DNA of 64,000 nucleotides from Streptomyces sp. CB02056 (GTDB taxonomy: Bacteria; Actinomycetota; Actinomycetes; Streptomycetales; Streptomycetaceae), in contig NZ_LIPD01000012.1 in assembly GCF_001905545.1 (NCBI RefSeq), positions 124,001-188,000 of the forward strand, given 5' to 3'. Numbering within the stretch: the stretch's first letter is position 1; every line of letters begins with the position of its first letter. The notes beneath the pieces were generated by a model, which worked only from the letters and a program-made list of their open reading frames with translations, did not search any database and was not told the origin of the DNA. Shown here piece by piece: positions 25,135 through 33,075 of this stretch. A program made the translations under genes and the position numbers.

Positions 25135-25911
25135 TCAGCAGTCTGCCTCGACGTACACGGTCTCGTCGGTGCGGAAGGCCGTGTCGAGGTCGGCGACGTC
25201 CGGACGGGCGCCCTGCCGGTAGGCGCATGGACGGATGCCGTCGGGGTCGAAGCCGGCCCGGGTGAGGACGTGCCGCAGCTCGTCCAGGTCGTAGATCCAC
25301 TGGTGCCCGAAGTACCGGAAGATCTGGTTCACCAGGAAGGCGGGGCGCTCGGGCATCGGCGGGCCGAAGCCGAGGGTGGTCAGCCGGCGCCGGTGCTTGC
25401 CGAGGAAGCCGTCGCCGGTGGCGTAGCCGACCAGGTAGCGGGCGAGGTCGGGGGTGGTCAGGCGCAGGACGCCGCCGGGGCGCAGCACCCGGCGGGCCTC
25501 GCGCAGCCAGCCGACGGCGACCGGCATGGTGACGTGCTCGATCAGGTGCTCGGCGTACACCCAGTCGACGCTGGCGTCGGCGAAGGGCAGCGGTTCGGCG
25601 ATGTCGAGCTGCGTGAACCAGCGGTCGCCGTCGACCCGGTAGAGGGTGCCGGGCGCGGTGGCGGCGTCGGGGCTGCGCAGGGTGGCGAGGTCGGTGCCGA
25701 GGCCCTCCGGGTGGGCGGTCCGGAAGGCGGCGAACTCGATTCCGGTGATGCCGAGTTCGCGCAGGCCCTGGTGGTCGCGCGGCAGCCCGCCGGGGTGCGC
25801 TTCGAGCGTGTCGCAGGTGGCGACCTGCTCGCTGAAGGCGTCCAGCCGGGGAGCCAGCCCGTCCGGGTCGTCCCAGTCCCAGCCCGGGAATCGTTCGTTC
25901 TGCTCGGTCAT
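25135..25911 (-). CDS. SAM-dependent methyltransferase (type 11-like)
   Basis: The 258-residue protein shows post-I methyltransferase features (LPFADASVDWVYAEHLIEHV, then REARRVLRPGGVLRLTTPD), matching the Methyltransf_11 pattern. The usual glycine-rich GxGxG loop before it is absent or degenerate. It may methylate an O or N atom of the product. ATG 25911 has GGAGGT about 8 bases before it. The gene lies just beyond a 16-base repeat array, in the same direction as the hydroxymandelate oxidase gene. Confidence 0.68.
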   Translation of the reverse strand: MTEQNERFPGWDWDDPDGLAPRLDAFSEQVATCDTLEAHPGGLPRDHQGLRELGITGIEFAAFRTAHPEGLGTDLATLRSPDAATAPGTLYRVDGDRWFTQLDIAEPLPFADASVDWVYAEHLIEHVTMPVAVGWLREARRVLRPGGVLRLTTPDLARYLVGYATGDGFLGKHRRRLTTLGFGPPMPERPAFLVNQIFRYFGHQWIYDLDELRHVLTRAGFDPDGIRPCAYRQGARPDVADLDTAFRTDETVYVEADC

Positions 25912-25938
25912 GTGTCGGACCTCCATGGGGGAGAACGC

Positions 25939-26034
25939 GGTTCGGGTACGGCGCGGTTCAACGGCGGTACGGTTCAACTGCCGCGTGGTTCAACGACTGC
26001 ACGGTTCAACAGCCGCGCGGTTCAACAGCCGTGC
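25939..26034. repeat. tandem array of six 16-base units (GGTTCAAC core), with two more units nearby
   Basis: Units start at 25939, 25955, 25971, 25987, 26003 and 26019, each 16 bases, and five of six begin GGTTCAAC. Two further copies start at 26069 and 26095; the last one runs into the stop codon of the hydroxymandelate oxidase gene. The array fills the gap between the oxidase and methyltransferase genes, so it would lie in their shared transcript. The function is unknown. Confidence 0.85.
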
Positions 26035-26097
26035 GGGGCTCGGGCCCGGCCGGCCGCGCGGGGGTACGGGTTCAACGGCCGCGCGGGGGGCCAGGGT

Positions 26098-27198
26098 TCA
26101 GCCGGCCGGGCAGGGCCAGGGCGCGAGGACCGTACGGTCCAGGTCGGCGAGCCGGGGGCGGCCCAACAGGGCCATGGTGTGCTCCAGTTCCTCGCGCAGC
26201 AGGTCGAGCACCCGGTGCACCCCGGCCTCGCCGTCGGTGGCCAGGCCCCAGAGCGCGGGGCGGCCGACCAGCACGGCGCGGGCGCCGAGGGCGAGGGCGA
26301 TCGCGAGGTCGGTGCCGCTGCGCACGCCGCCGTCGAAGAGCACCGGCAGTTCGGCGGGAACGGCGTCGACCACCTCGGGGAGGGCGGCCAGGGCCGGCAT
26401 CGCACCGTCGAGTTGGCGGCCGCCGTGGTTGGAGACCAGGACGGCGTCGACGCCGTGCTCGACGGCCAGCCGGGCGTCCTCGGCGGTGAGGATCCCCTTG
26501 AGGACCAGCGGCAGCCGGGTGCGTTCGCGCAGCCAGGCCAGGTCGGTCCAGCTCAGCGCGGGGTCGAACTGTTCGCGGGCGTGCTCGGCGATGCCCGAAC
26601 GTCCGGCGGTGGCGCGGTGGCTGGCGGCCGTCAGGGCCTGGTCCAGGTTGACCGCGCGGACGGCCGACGGGACGGCGAAGCCGTTGCGCAGGTCGCGCAG
26701 CCGGCGGCCGATCCTGGGGGCGTCCACGGTCAGCACGAGCGCTCCGTAGCCGGCCGCCTCGGCGCGTTCCACCAGGGCGGCGAGGACGGCGCGTTCACGC
26801 AGCCAGTACAGCTGGAGCCAGAGCGGGCCGGTGGCGGCCGCGGCGATCTCCTCCAGCGTCCGGCTGGCGAACATCCCGGCGACCAGCAGGGCGCCGGCCC
26901 GGCCGGCTGCGCGCGCGGTGGCGGTCTCCCCCTCCGGGTCGACCAGCCGGTGGTAGGCCATCGGGGCGATGCCGAGCGGGAGGCGCAGCGGTGCGCCGAG
27001 CAGGGTCAGCGCGGGGTCGCAGGCGGAGACGTCGACCAGGGTGCGCGGGCGCAGCGCATGGCGTCCGAACATCTCCCGATTGGCCGTCAGGGTGCGTTCG
27101 GCGCCACTTCCGCCTTCGATGAAATCCCAGATTTCCGGTGGGAGTTGGGCGTGCGCCGCACGCTCGATCCCGGCCAGCGTGAGAAGTCCCACGGGCAT
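26098..27198 (-). CDS. hmo: FMN-dependent hydroxymandelate oxidase
   Basis: The 366-residue protein belongs to the FMN alpha-hydroxyacid oxidase family and closely follows the HmO pattern. It has PPEIWDFIEGGSGAERTL at the start, PLWLQLYWL (Tyr131), RRLRDLRNGFAVP and SNHGGRQLDG (His258 base, Arg261). HmO oxidises 4-hydroxymandelate to 4-hydroxybenzoylformate. ATG 27198 gives the usual family N-terminus; an in-frame GTG slightly upstream is an alternative. It diverges from the first ligase gene, with a DasR-like site between. Confidence 0.85.
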   Translation of the reverse strand: MPVGLLTLAGIERAAHAQLPPEIWDFIEGGSGAERTLTANREMFGRHALRPRTLVDVSACDPALTLLGAPLRLPLGIAPMAYHRLVDPEGETATARAAGRAGALLVAGMFASRTLEEIAAAATGPLWLQLYWLRERAVLAALVERAEAAGYGALVLTVDAPRIGRRLRDLRNGFAVPSAVRAVNLDQALTAASHRATAGRSGIAEHAREQFDPALSWTDLAWLRERTRLPLVLKGILTAEDARLAVEHGVDAVLVSNHGGRQLDGAMPALAALPEVVDAVPAELPVLFDGGVRSGTDLAIALALGARAVLVGRPALWGLATDGEAGVHRVLDLLREELEHTMALLGRPRLADLDRTVLAPWPCPAG

Positions 27199-27264
27199 TC
27201 CTCGTTCCAGGACGGCCACACACGGGCCGGTCCTGCTTCGGCAGCGTAGGAGCAACGACCACAT

Positions 27265-27276
27265 TGGTATAGACCT
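27265..27276. promoter_or_regulatory. DasR-like (dre) site C
   Basis: TGGTATAGACCT has two differences from TGGTCTAGACCA. It lies in the 147-base divergent promoter region, 67 bases before the oxidase start and 70 bases before the ligase start, in a locally AT-richer stretch. Confidence 0.4.
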
Positions 27277-27345
27277 TGATTTGACCAAACGTCTGTGCCA
27301 AGGTCTGGCCACGGAATTGGCCGTTCGGATTTGTTAACGGCGTTC

Positions 27346-28803
27346 ATGTCAAAATCCCCTCACTTGTGTGGAGCCGCGTTGACCGGCTTTCTCCCCTCCG
27401 TACTTCCGCCTGCCCTCCTGCCGCACTCCGACGCCCCGGACTCCTGGGTCGACCGGCTGCTGCTGGCCGGACCCGGCGGCGAGGAGTGCCTGCGCCTCGG
27501 CGCACCGCTCGACCGGGACGCCCTGCGCGCCCTGGTCGAGGAGCAGTCCGAACGGCTGTCGGCCGCCGGGCTCGGACCCGGCGGGACGGCGGCGCTGCGG
27601 CTGCCGCCCTCGGTGGCGTTCGTCGCGGTGCTGCTGGCGTGCTGGCGCCTCGGCGCCCAAGTCGCCCTGCTCGACCACCGGTTGACCGACCACGAGATCG
27701 ACGCGGCGGTGGCCCGGCTGGCCCCGCAGGTGCTGGTAGGCTCCGCCCATCGGTCGGCGGCGGCCCTGCGCGGCTTCTCCGAAGTCGAGCCGGTGGCCGT
27801 CCCGCTGGCGGACGGGCGCCCGGCCCGCACCGGACACGCGTTGATCCAGCTCAGCTCCGGATCCACCGGTCCGGCCAAGGTCATCGCCCGCACCGCGACC
27901 GATCTGCTGCGCGAACTCGATTGCTACCGAAGGCTGGTGGAGTTCCCCGGCGAGGGCGAGCGGGTCGTCCTGCTCTCCTCGGTGGTGCATGTGCTCGGCC
28001 TGGTCGGCGGGCTGCTCAACAGCCTGCACGCCCGGGTCGCGCTCACCGTGCCGGAGCGGATGACGGCGGCGGGCATCCTCGCCGAGGTCGCCGCGAGCGA
28101 CCGGCCGACCACCGTGATCGGGGTGCCCTTCCACGCCGAACTGCTGGCGGGGGCGGTCGCTCCCCCGCCACTGCCCCGGCTGCGGCGGATGGTCGTGGCG
28201 GGCGAACTCGTCCGCCCGGGACTGCCCGCGCTGTTCACCGAACGGTACGGCGTCCCGCTCGGCACCATGTACGGCATGACCGAGACCGGGGTGATCGCCA
28301 CCGACCTCTCCGGTACGCTCCACCCTGCCAAGCGGCCCGTGCACGGCATGCGACTGCGCCTGGTGAAGGGCGAGTTGCAGATCGGCACGGATTCCTCCCC
28401 GTACCCCGGACTGGACGATCCGACCCGCTGGTCCGACGGCTGGCTGCACACCCGGGACGCGGCCGAGCTGGCCGCCGACGGCCCGGTCACCGTGCTCGGC
28501 CGGCTGGACTCCCAGGTCTCGATCGGCGGCCTGAAGGTCGACCTCACCGAGGTCGAGCAGACGCTGACCGCGCTGCCCGACGTCCGCGAGGCCGTGGTGG
28601 TCTTCGACGGCGGCGCGATCGAGGCCTACCTGGCCACCGAACCCGGGACCGACCTCTCCTCCGTCCAGGACGGGCTGGCCCGCCGCCTGGCCGCCTACAA
28701 GCGGCCGCGCCGGCTCGCCCGACTGGACCGCCTCCCCCGCACCGCCACCGGAAAGCTGCTGCGCGACCCGGCCGCCCTGCGCGCGACCGCGACCGCCGGC
28801 TGA
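27346..28803 (+). CDS. ANL-superfamily acyl/aryl-AMP ligase 1
   Basis: The 485-residue adenylate-forming enzyme has the phosphate loop LSSGSTGPAKV, MYGMTETGV, DGWLHTRDAAEL, GRLDSQVSIGGLKVDL and the catalytic lysine region RTATGKLLRD. It would activate a carboxylic acid and load it on a carrier or CoA. The carrier genes follow directly. The ATG at 27346 has only a weak ribosome site; TTG 27379 is possible. It heads a rightward unit running to the short ketosynthase-like gene. An aryl acid is the likely substrate, but this is inference. Confidence 0.82.
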   Translation: MSKSPHLCGAALTGFLPSVLPPALLPHSDAPDSWVDRLLLAGPGGEECLRLGAPLDRDALRALVEEQSERLSAAGLGPGGTAALRLPPSVAFVAVLLACWRLGAQVALLDHRLTDHEIDAAVARLAPQVLVGSAHRSAAALRGFSEVEPVAVPLADGRPARTGHALIQLSSGSTGPAKVIARTATDLLRELDCYRRLVEFPGEGERVVLLSSVVHVLGLVGGLLNSLHARVALTVPERMTAAGILAEVAASDRPTTVIGVPFHAELLAGAVAPPPLPRLRRMVVAGELVRPGLPALFTERYGVPLGTMYGMTETGVIATDLSGTLHPAKRPVHGMRLRLVKGELQIGTDSSPYPGLDDPTRWSDGWLHTRDAAELAADGPVTVLGRLDSQVSIGGLKVDLTEVEQTLTALPDVREAVVVFDGGAIEAYLATEPGTDLSSVQDGLARRLAAYKRPRRLARLDRLPRTATGKLLRDPAALRATATAG

Positions 28804-28896
28804 CCGCGCCCACCGGCGCGCGGGCCGCACCCGGCCGCGCCCCGACCCCTTCGCGCCCCGACCCCTTCGCACCACCACCCCGACAAGGAGCCCACC

Positions 28897-29172
28897 ATGC
28901 AGGACCGCATCCGCGCCTTCGTCCTGGCGGCACTCGCCGAGATGCAGTACGACGTCTCCGAGGTCACCGGGGACACCGACCTCGGCCCGGCCGGGCTGGA
29001 CCTCGAATCGCTCGCCCTGGCCGACCTGTCGGTGCAGGTCGAGGACGAGTTCGGGATCAAGTTCGACCTGGACGAGATGGAGACCACCGCGCTGATGACG
29101 CTGGACGAGTTCACCGGCGACGTCGCCCGCCGGGTCGACGCCCTCGCCGCCACCTCCGGCAGCGCCGCGTGA
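28897..29172 (+). CDS. acyl carrier protein
   Basis: The 91-residue carrier has Ser38 in GLDLESLALADLSVQVEDEF, in the expected place for phosphopantetheine. ATG 28897 follows AAGGAG by 8 bases. It overlaps the next carrier gene (GTGA). It sits between the ligase and the ketosynthase and is probably the main carrier of the growing acyl chain. Confidence 0.92.
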   Translation: MQDRIRAFVLAALAEMQYDVSEVTGDTDLGPAGLDLESLALADLSVQVEDEFGIKFDLDEMETTALMTLDEFTGDVARRVDALAATSGSAA

Positions 29173-29435
29173 CCGGCTCCCCGCTCCCCGACGCCCTGCC
29201 GGACCGGGCCGAGGTCCTGACCATGCTGGCGGCGTTCGGGCAGCGCGCCGTCGACACCGTGCCCGAAGACCTCGGGTCGCTCGAACTCACCTGGCTCGTC
29301 GCCGAGTTCGAGCAGCGGTACGGACTCCAGCTGGACCTGGACGACGACCGCTTCGGCGCGGTGCGCACCGTCGACGACGCCACCGGGCTGCTGCGCGAGG
29401 CCGTCCTCGCCGACCGCGCGGGCGCCCGGCCGTGA
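29169..29435 (+). CDS. second acyl carrier protein
   Basis: The 88-residue protein has EDLGSLELTWLVAEFEQRYG, with Ser37 in the carrier position, and a short C-terminal helix. GTG 29169 overlaps the stop of the carrier before it, and its stop overlaps the ketosynthase start (GTGA). Tandem carriers of unlike sequence suggest separate starter and extender pools, or loading by different ligases. Confidence 0.85.
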   Translation: MTGSPLPDALPDRAEVLTMLAAFGQRAVDTVPEDLGSLELTWLVAEFEQRYGLQLDLDDDRFGAVRTVDDATGLLREAVLADRAGARP

Positions 29436-30589
29436 TCCCCGGGGGCACGGGCTCCGGCCCACCAGGCCGGGCGGCCGACCGCCCGGTGGTCACCGGTGTC
29501 GGGGTGCTCAGCGCCGCCGGGCGCGGGCTCGCCGCGCTCACCGAGGCCGCCACCCACGGCAAGGCCCTGTCCGGCCCGGTCACCCGCTTCGACGTGAGCG
29601 CCCGCCGCACCACCCGGGCCGCGCTGTTCCCCGACACCGTGCCCCTGGCCTGCACCTTCCCCCTGGCCAGGGCCGTGCTCGACGCGATCGGCCAGGCCTG
29701 CGGGCAGGCCGGGCTGACCGCCGACGAGGGCGCCGGCCTGCCCGTCCTGCTCGCCCTGCACAGCGACGAGCGCACCCGGGCGACCGCCGACGCGGTGGCC
29801 GCCGGGGTCCGTTCCGGCTGGGGCGCGCCGGGTGTCACCCGGGTGTACAACGGCGCCTGCGTGGCCGCCTCGACCGCCGTCGCCGACGCGGCGGCCCTGG
29901 TCGCCGCCGGGCGGCACGAGCGGGTCCTGGTCGCGGCCGGGCACCTGGTCGGACCGGGCGTCTTCGCGGTCTTCGACGCCGGACGGGCGCTGGCCCGGGA
30001 CGGCGAGGCCCGCCCGTTCAGCGCCGGCCGCACCGGCACCCTGCTCGCCGACGCGGCCGTCGCCGTCCTGGTCGAGTCCGCCCCGGCCGCCGAGCGGCGC
30101 GGCGCGCCCGCGCTCGCCCGGCTGGCCGGCTGGGGCCGGGCCGGGGACGCCCACCACGTCTGCCGCCCGGAACCGGAGGGCGACGGGACGGCCCGGGCGA
30201 TCGGGGCCGCGCTCACCCGCGCGGGCGTCGATCCGGCCGAGGTCGGCTACGTCAACGCCAACGGCACCGGCTCGACCCTCGCCGACCGGGCCGAGGCCCG
30301 CGCCCTGCGGCGGGTGTTCGGCCCGCACACCGACCGTCTGCCGGTCAGCTCCAGCAAGTCCGTGCACGGGCACGCCCTGGAGGCCTCCGCACTGCTCGAA
30401 CTCGCCGTCACCATCGGCGCGTTGGGCACCGGCCTGCTCCCGGTCAACGCCGGCTGGCTCGGCCCCGACCCGGACCTCGCGCTGGACCTCGTCCTGGACG
30501 GCCCGCACGCCGCCGGGCCGCCGTACGCCCTCAGCCTCAACTCCGCCTTCGGCGGCGCCAACACCGCCCTCCTGCTGGCCCCGGGATGA
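29432..30589 (+). CDS. ketosynthase with Asn in place of the first catalytic His
   Basis: The 385-residue protein has the FabF-type fold. Cys143 is in VYNGACVAAS, and the lysine and second His are kept (SSSKSVHGHAL, Lys309 and His314). The motif NAHGTGT is changed to NANGTGS, so the first active-site His is Asn277. Chain-length-factor proteins lack the Cys; this one keeps it, so it is neither a standard KS nor a standard CLF. It may form a starter unit, or load or decarboxylate. It is coupled to the carrier upstream and to the short ketosynthase-like gene downstream. Confidence 0.78.
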   Translation: MIPGGTGSGPPGRAADRPVVTGVGVLSAAGRGLAALTEAATHGKALSGPVTRFDVSARRTTRAALFPDTVPLACTFPLARAVLDAIGQACGQAGLTADEGAGLPVLLALHSDERTRATADAVAAGVRSGWGAPGVTRVYNGACVAASTAVADAAALVAAGRHERVLVAAGHLVGPGVFAVFDAGRALARDGEARPFSAGRTGTLLADAAVAVLVESAPAAERRGAPALARLAGWGRAGDAHHVCRPEPEGDGTARAIGAALTRAGVDPAEVGYVNANGTGSTLADRAEARALRRVFGPHTDRLPVSSSKSVHGHALEASALLELAVTIGALGTGLLPVNAGWLGPDPDLALDLVLDGPHAAGPPYALSLNSAFGGANTALLLAPG

Positions 30590-31155
30590 CCGCCACCGCC
30601 ATGACCACCGCCGAGAACACCCCTGCCGACCACACCCACGGACTGCGGATCCTCGCCGAGGCCCGCCGCCCCGCACCCGGCCTGGACGGGCCGCCGCCAC
30701 CGCTGCCCGGCTTCGCCGCCTCCGCCTTCAACCCGCTGGTCGCCGACACCGCCGAACGCTGCCTGCGCGCCCACCACGGCGAACCGCCCGCCCCCGGACG
30801 GACCGCCCTGCTGCTCGCCAGCGCGAGCGGCGACCTCGACACCGCGCGGGCCATCGAGCGCAGCGCCGAACCCGGACAGCGGACCGGCCCGCTGCTGTTC
30901 TTCCAGTCCAACCCCAACGCCGTCCTCGGGCATGTCTCCGCGCGCTGGGGCCTGACCGGCCCGATCGTGGCGATCTGCCCGGCCGAGGCCGAACCCGGCG
31001 TGGTCCCGGCCGAGGCGTTCGAACTCGCCGCGCTGCTGCTCGAGGACGGCGACGCCGACCGGGTGCTGGCCGTGGCCGTCGAGCAGACGCCCGACGGGGA
31101 CCGGGCCGCGGCGGTCCTGCTCGCCCTTCCGGCAGCGGGGAACCGGCCGGACTGA
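30586..31155 (+). CDS. short ketosynthase-like (Ketoacyl-synt_2 / chain-length-factor-like) protein
   Basis: The 189-residue product resembles the short ketosynthase N-terminal-domain proteins seen in aryl-polyene clusters (LLFFQSNPNAVLGHVSARWG, then LTGPIVAI). It lacks catalytic Cys and His residues. ATG 30586 overlaps the ketosynthase stop (ATGA). It probably pairs with one of the two full-length ketosynthases as a non-catalytic subunit. Confidence 0.65.
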   Translation: MTATAMTTAENTPADHTHGLRILAEARRPAPGLDGPPPPLPGFAASAFNPLVADTAERCLRAHHGEPPAPGRTALLLASASGDLDTARAIERSAEPGQRTGPLLFFQSNPNAVLGHVSARWGLTGPIVAICPAEAEPGVVPAEAFELAALLLEDGDADRVLAVAVEQTPDGDRAAAVLLALPAAGNRPD

Positions 31156-31458
31156 CCCCTCCGAACCGTCCGACCGGACCGAACCGCCGCCCGGACTGAA
31201 CCCCGCGACCGCCCCCGGCCGTAGGAACCATCGAGGCCCGGCGCCTGACGCAGCCGCACCCGGCACACCAGCGCCCCCGCCCGTCCCCGCCTCGCTCCCG
31301 GCACCCGCCGCCCGAGCGACCGACCGCACGCAGCCCGCCATTCGTCGCACGCCGCCCGAGCAGCCGACCGCACCCGCCGCACCCGTGCGGCCGACCGACC
31401 CTGCCACCCGATCAGCCGCCCGGGCCGTCCACCGGCCCCGAGGGAGGGATCCACCCCC
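31156..31458. other. intergenic region, C-rich
   Basis: This 303-base gap has no convincing gene. It holds two near-identical 23-base direct repeats (31307-31329 and 31351-31373) 44 bases apart, and GGGAGG near 31444 as ribosome site for the next gene. No clear promoter palindrome is seen. Confidence 0.5.
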
Positions 31459-33075
31459 GTGACCATCCGCAGCCTCCGCACCCAGCTCGCGGACGACCCC
31501 GACGTGGGCGCCGGCAACGTCCTCACCGCCCGGATCGCGCTCGGGCTCGACCTGGACGTACCGCTGCTCAGCTTCGACACCCCGGTGGACGACCACCCCG
31601 CCTGGCAGCCGTTCACCCTGCGCGAGCTGGACCGCGCCGTCCGGGCGCGCGCCGCCGCGCTGCACGGCCTGGGCATCACCCGGCGCGACCCGGTGGTGGT
31701 GTACGCGAGCGACGCCGCCGACCACGTGCTCGCCTTCCTCGCCCTGGCCCGGCTCGGCGCCGTCCCCGCGCTGCTCAACCCCAACCTGGACGGCGAACGG
31801 GCCGCCCGCTACATCGCCCGCCTCGGCGCGGCCGGCGTCCTCGCCGACCCCGCCCACCTGGCCGCACTGGCCGGCCACGACCCGGGCGCGCCGCTGCTGC
31901 CCGAGATCGCCACCCTCGGCGCCGGCGACCCGGAGGCCGCCCCGGAGCCGTACCGGCACTGGTCCGGCGACCCGGTGGCGATCACCCACTCCTCCGGCAC
32001 CACCGGCATGCCCAAGGCCGTCGTCCACTCCCACGCGAGCCTGTACGCCGCGATCCGCCACCGGCTGCGGCTGCCCCGCCCGCAGGGCCAGGACCGGATG
32101 CTCAGCGCGCTGCCCGCCCCGCACGCCGCCACCCTGATCGCGCTCAACCTCGCGCTCAGCTCGCACACCGAACTCGCCGTGCTCTCCCGGCAGTCCGGCG
32201 ACGGCGTGCTGGAGGCCGTCGAGCGGTGGCGGCCCACCGGGGTGATCGGCTTCGCCGCCACCTGGGCCGACCTCGCCCGGCACGACCTCGCCGCCCGCGA
32301 CCTGACCTCCGTAGCGCTCTGGTGGAACACCGGCGACTGCGCCCACGAGGTGCACATCCGCCGCCTGATCGCCACCGGCAGCCGGGAGACCGTCACCCGG
32401 GCCGGCCGCACCCGGCTGCCCGGCTCGCTGTTCGTGGACGGCCTCGGCTCCACCGAGATGGGGCACTCGCACTTCTTCATCACCCACGGCCCCGGCACCG
32501 AGCGCTACGGCCGCTGCGTCGGCCGCCCGCACGCCTTCGTCGACTGCGAGGTGGTCGGCCCGGACGGCGAGCCGCTCGGGCCCGGCGAGGTCGGTGAACT
32601 CGCCACCGCCTCACCGACCCTGGCGCTCGGCTACTGGAACGACTCGGCCACCACCTTCCGCACCCGGCTGCGCGGCCGCTTCCTCACCGGGGACCTGATG
32701 TACCGGGACGAGGAGGGCTACTACTACCACGTGGACCGGGCCGTCGACTCGGTCGAACTCGGCGGCGGCAAGCGGCTGTTCACCGCGATGTCGGAGGAGC
32801 GGGTGCTGGCCGCCTGCCCGGACGTGCTGGACTGCACGGTGGTCGCGGTCCGGGACGGCGAGCGCGTCGTCACCGACGTGCTGCTGCTCCTCGCCGCGGA
32901 CGCCGACCCGGCCGCGGACCGCACCGGGGCGGTCGTCGCCGCCCTGGACGAGGCCGCCGCCGCGACCGTCCGCAAGGTGTTGGTGGTCTCCCCCGACGAC
33001 ATCCCGCTCGGCCCGACCGGCAAGGTCCGCAAGGTCCTGCTGCGGGAGACCCACCTCGCGGCGGTGGGCGCATGA
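31459..33075 (+). CDS. ANL-superfamily acyl/aryl-AMP ligase 2
   Basis: The 538-residue ligase has the core motifs THSSGTTGMPKAVVHSH, DGLGSTEMGHS, FLTGDLMYRDEEGYYYHVDR and LGPTGKVRKVLLRE (the A10 lysine region). It is full-length and complete, and clearly different from the first ligase. GTG 31459 follows GGGAGG by about 12 bases. Its stop overlaps the start of the FabF-type ketosynthase (ATGA), so it likely supplies that enzyme, via a carrier, with an acyl unit. Confidence 0.85.
   Translation: MTIRSLRTQLADDPDVGAGNVLTARIALGLDLDVPLLSFDTPVDDHPAWQPFTLRELDRAVRARAAALHGLGITRRDPVVVYASDAADHVLAFLALARLGAVPALLNPNLDGERAARYIARLGAAGVLADPAHLAALAGHDPGAPLLPEIATLGAGDPEAAPEPYRHWSGDPVAITHSSGTTGMPKAVVHSHASLYAAIRHRLRLPRPQGQDRMLSALPAPHAATLIALNLALSSHTELAVLSRQSGDGVLEAVERWRPTGVIGFAATWADLARHDLAARDLTSVALWWNTGDCAHEVHIRRLIATGSRETVTRAGRTRLPGSLFVDGLGSTEMGHSHFFITHGPGTERYGRCVGRPHAFVDCEVVGPDGEPLGPGEVGELATASPTLALGYWNDSATTFRTRLRGRFLTGDLMYRDEEGYYYHVDRAVDSVELGGGKRLFTAMSEERVLAACPDVLDCTVVAVRDGERVVTDVLLLLAADADPAADRTGAVVAALDEAAAATVRKVLVVSPDDIPLGPTGKVRKVLLRETHLAAVGA

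Noticed and set aside
25939..26100. CRISPR array
   Set aside because: Units are only 16 bases with no unique spacers of constant length, and no cas genes are present.
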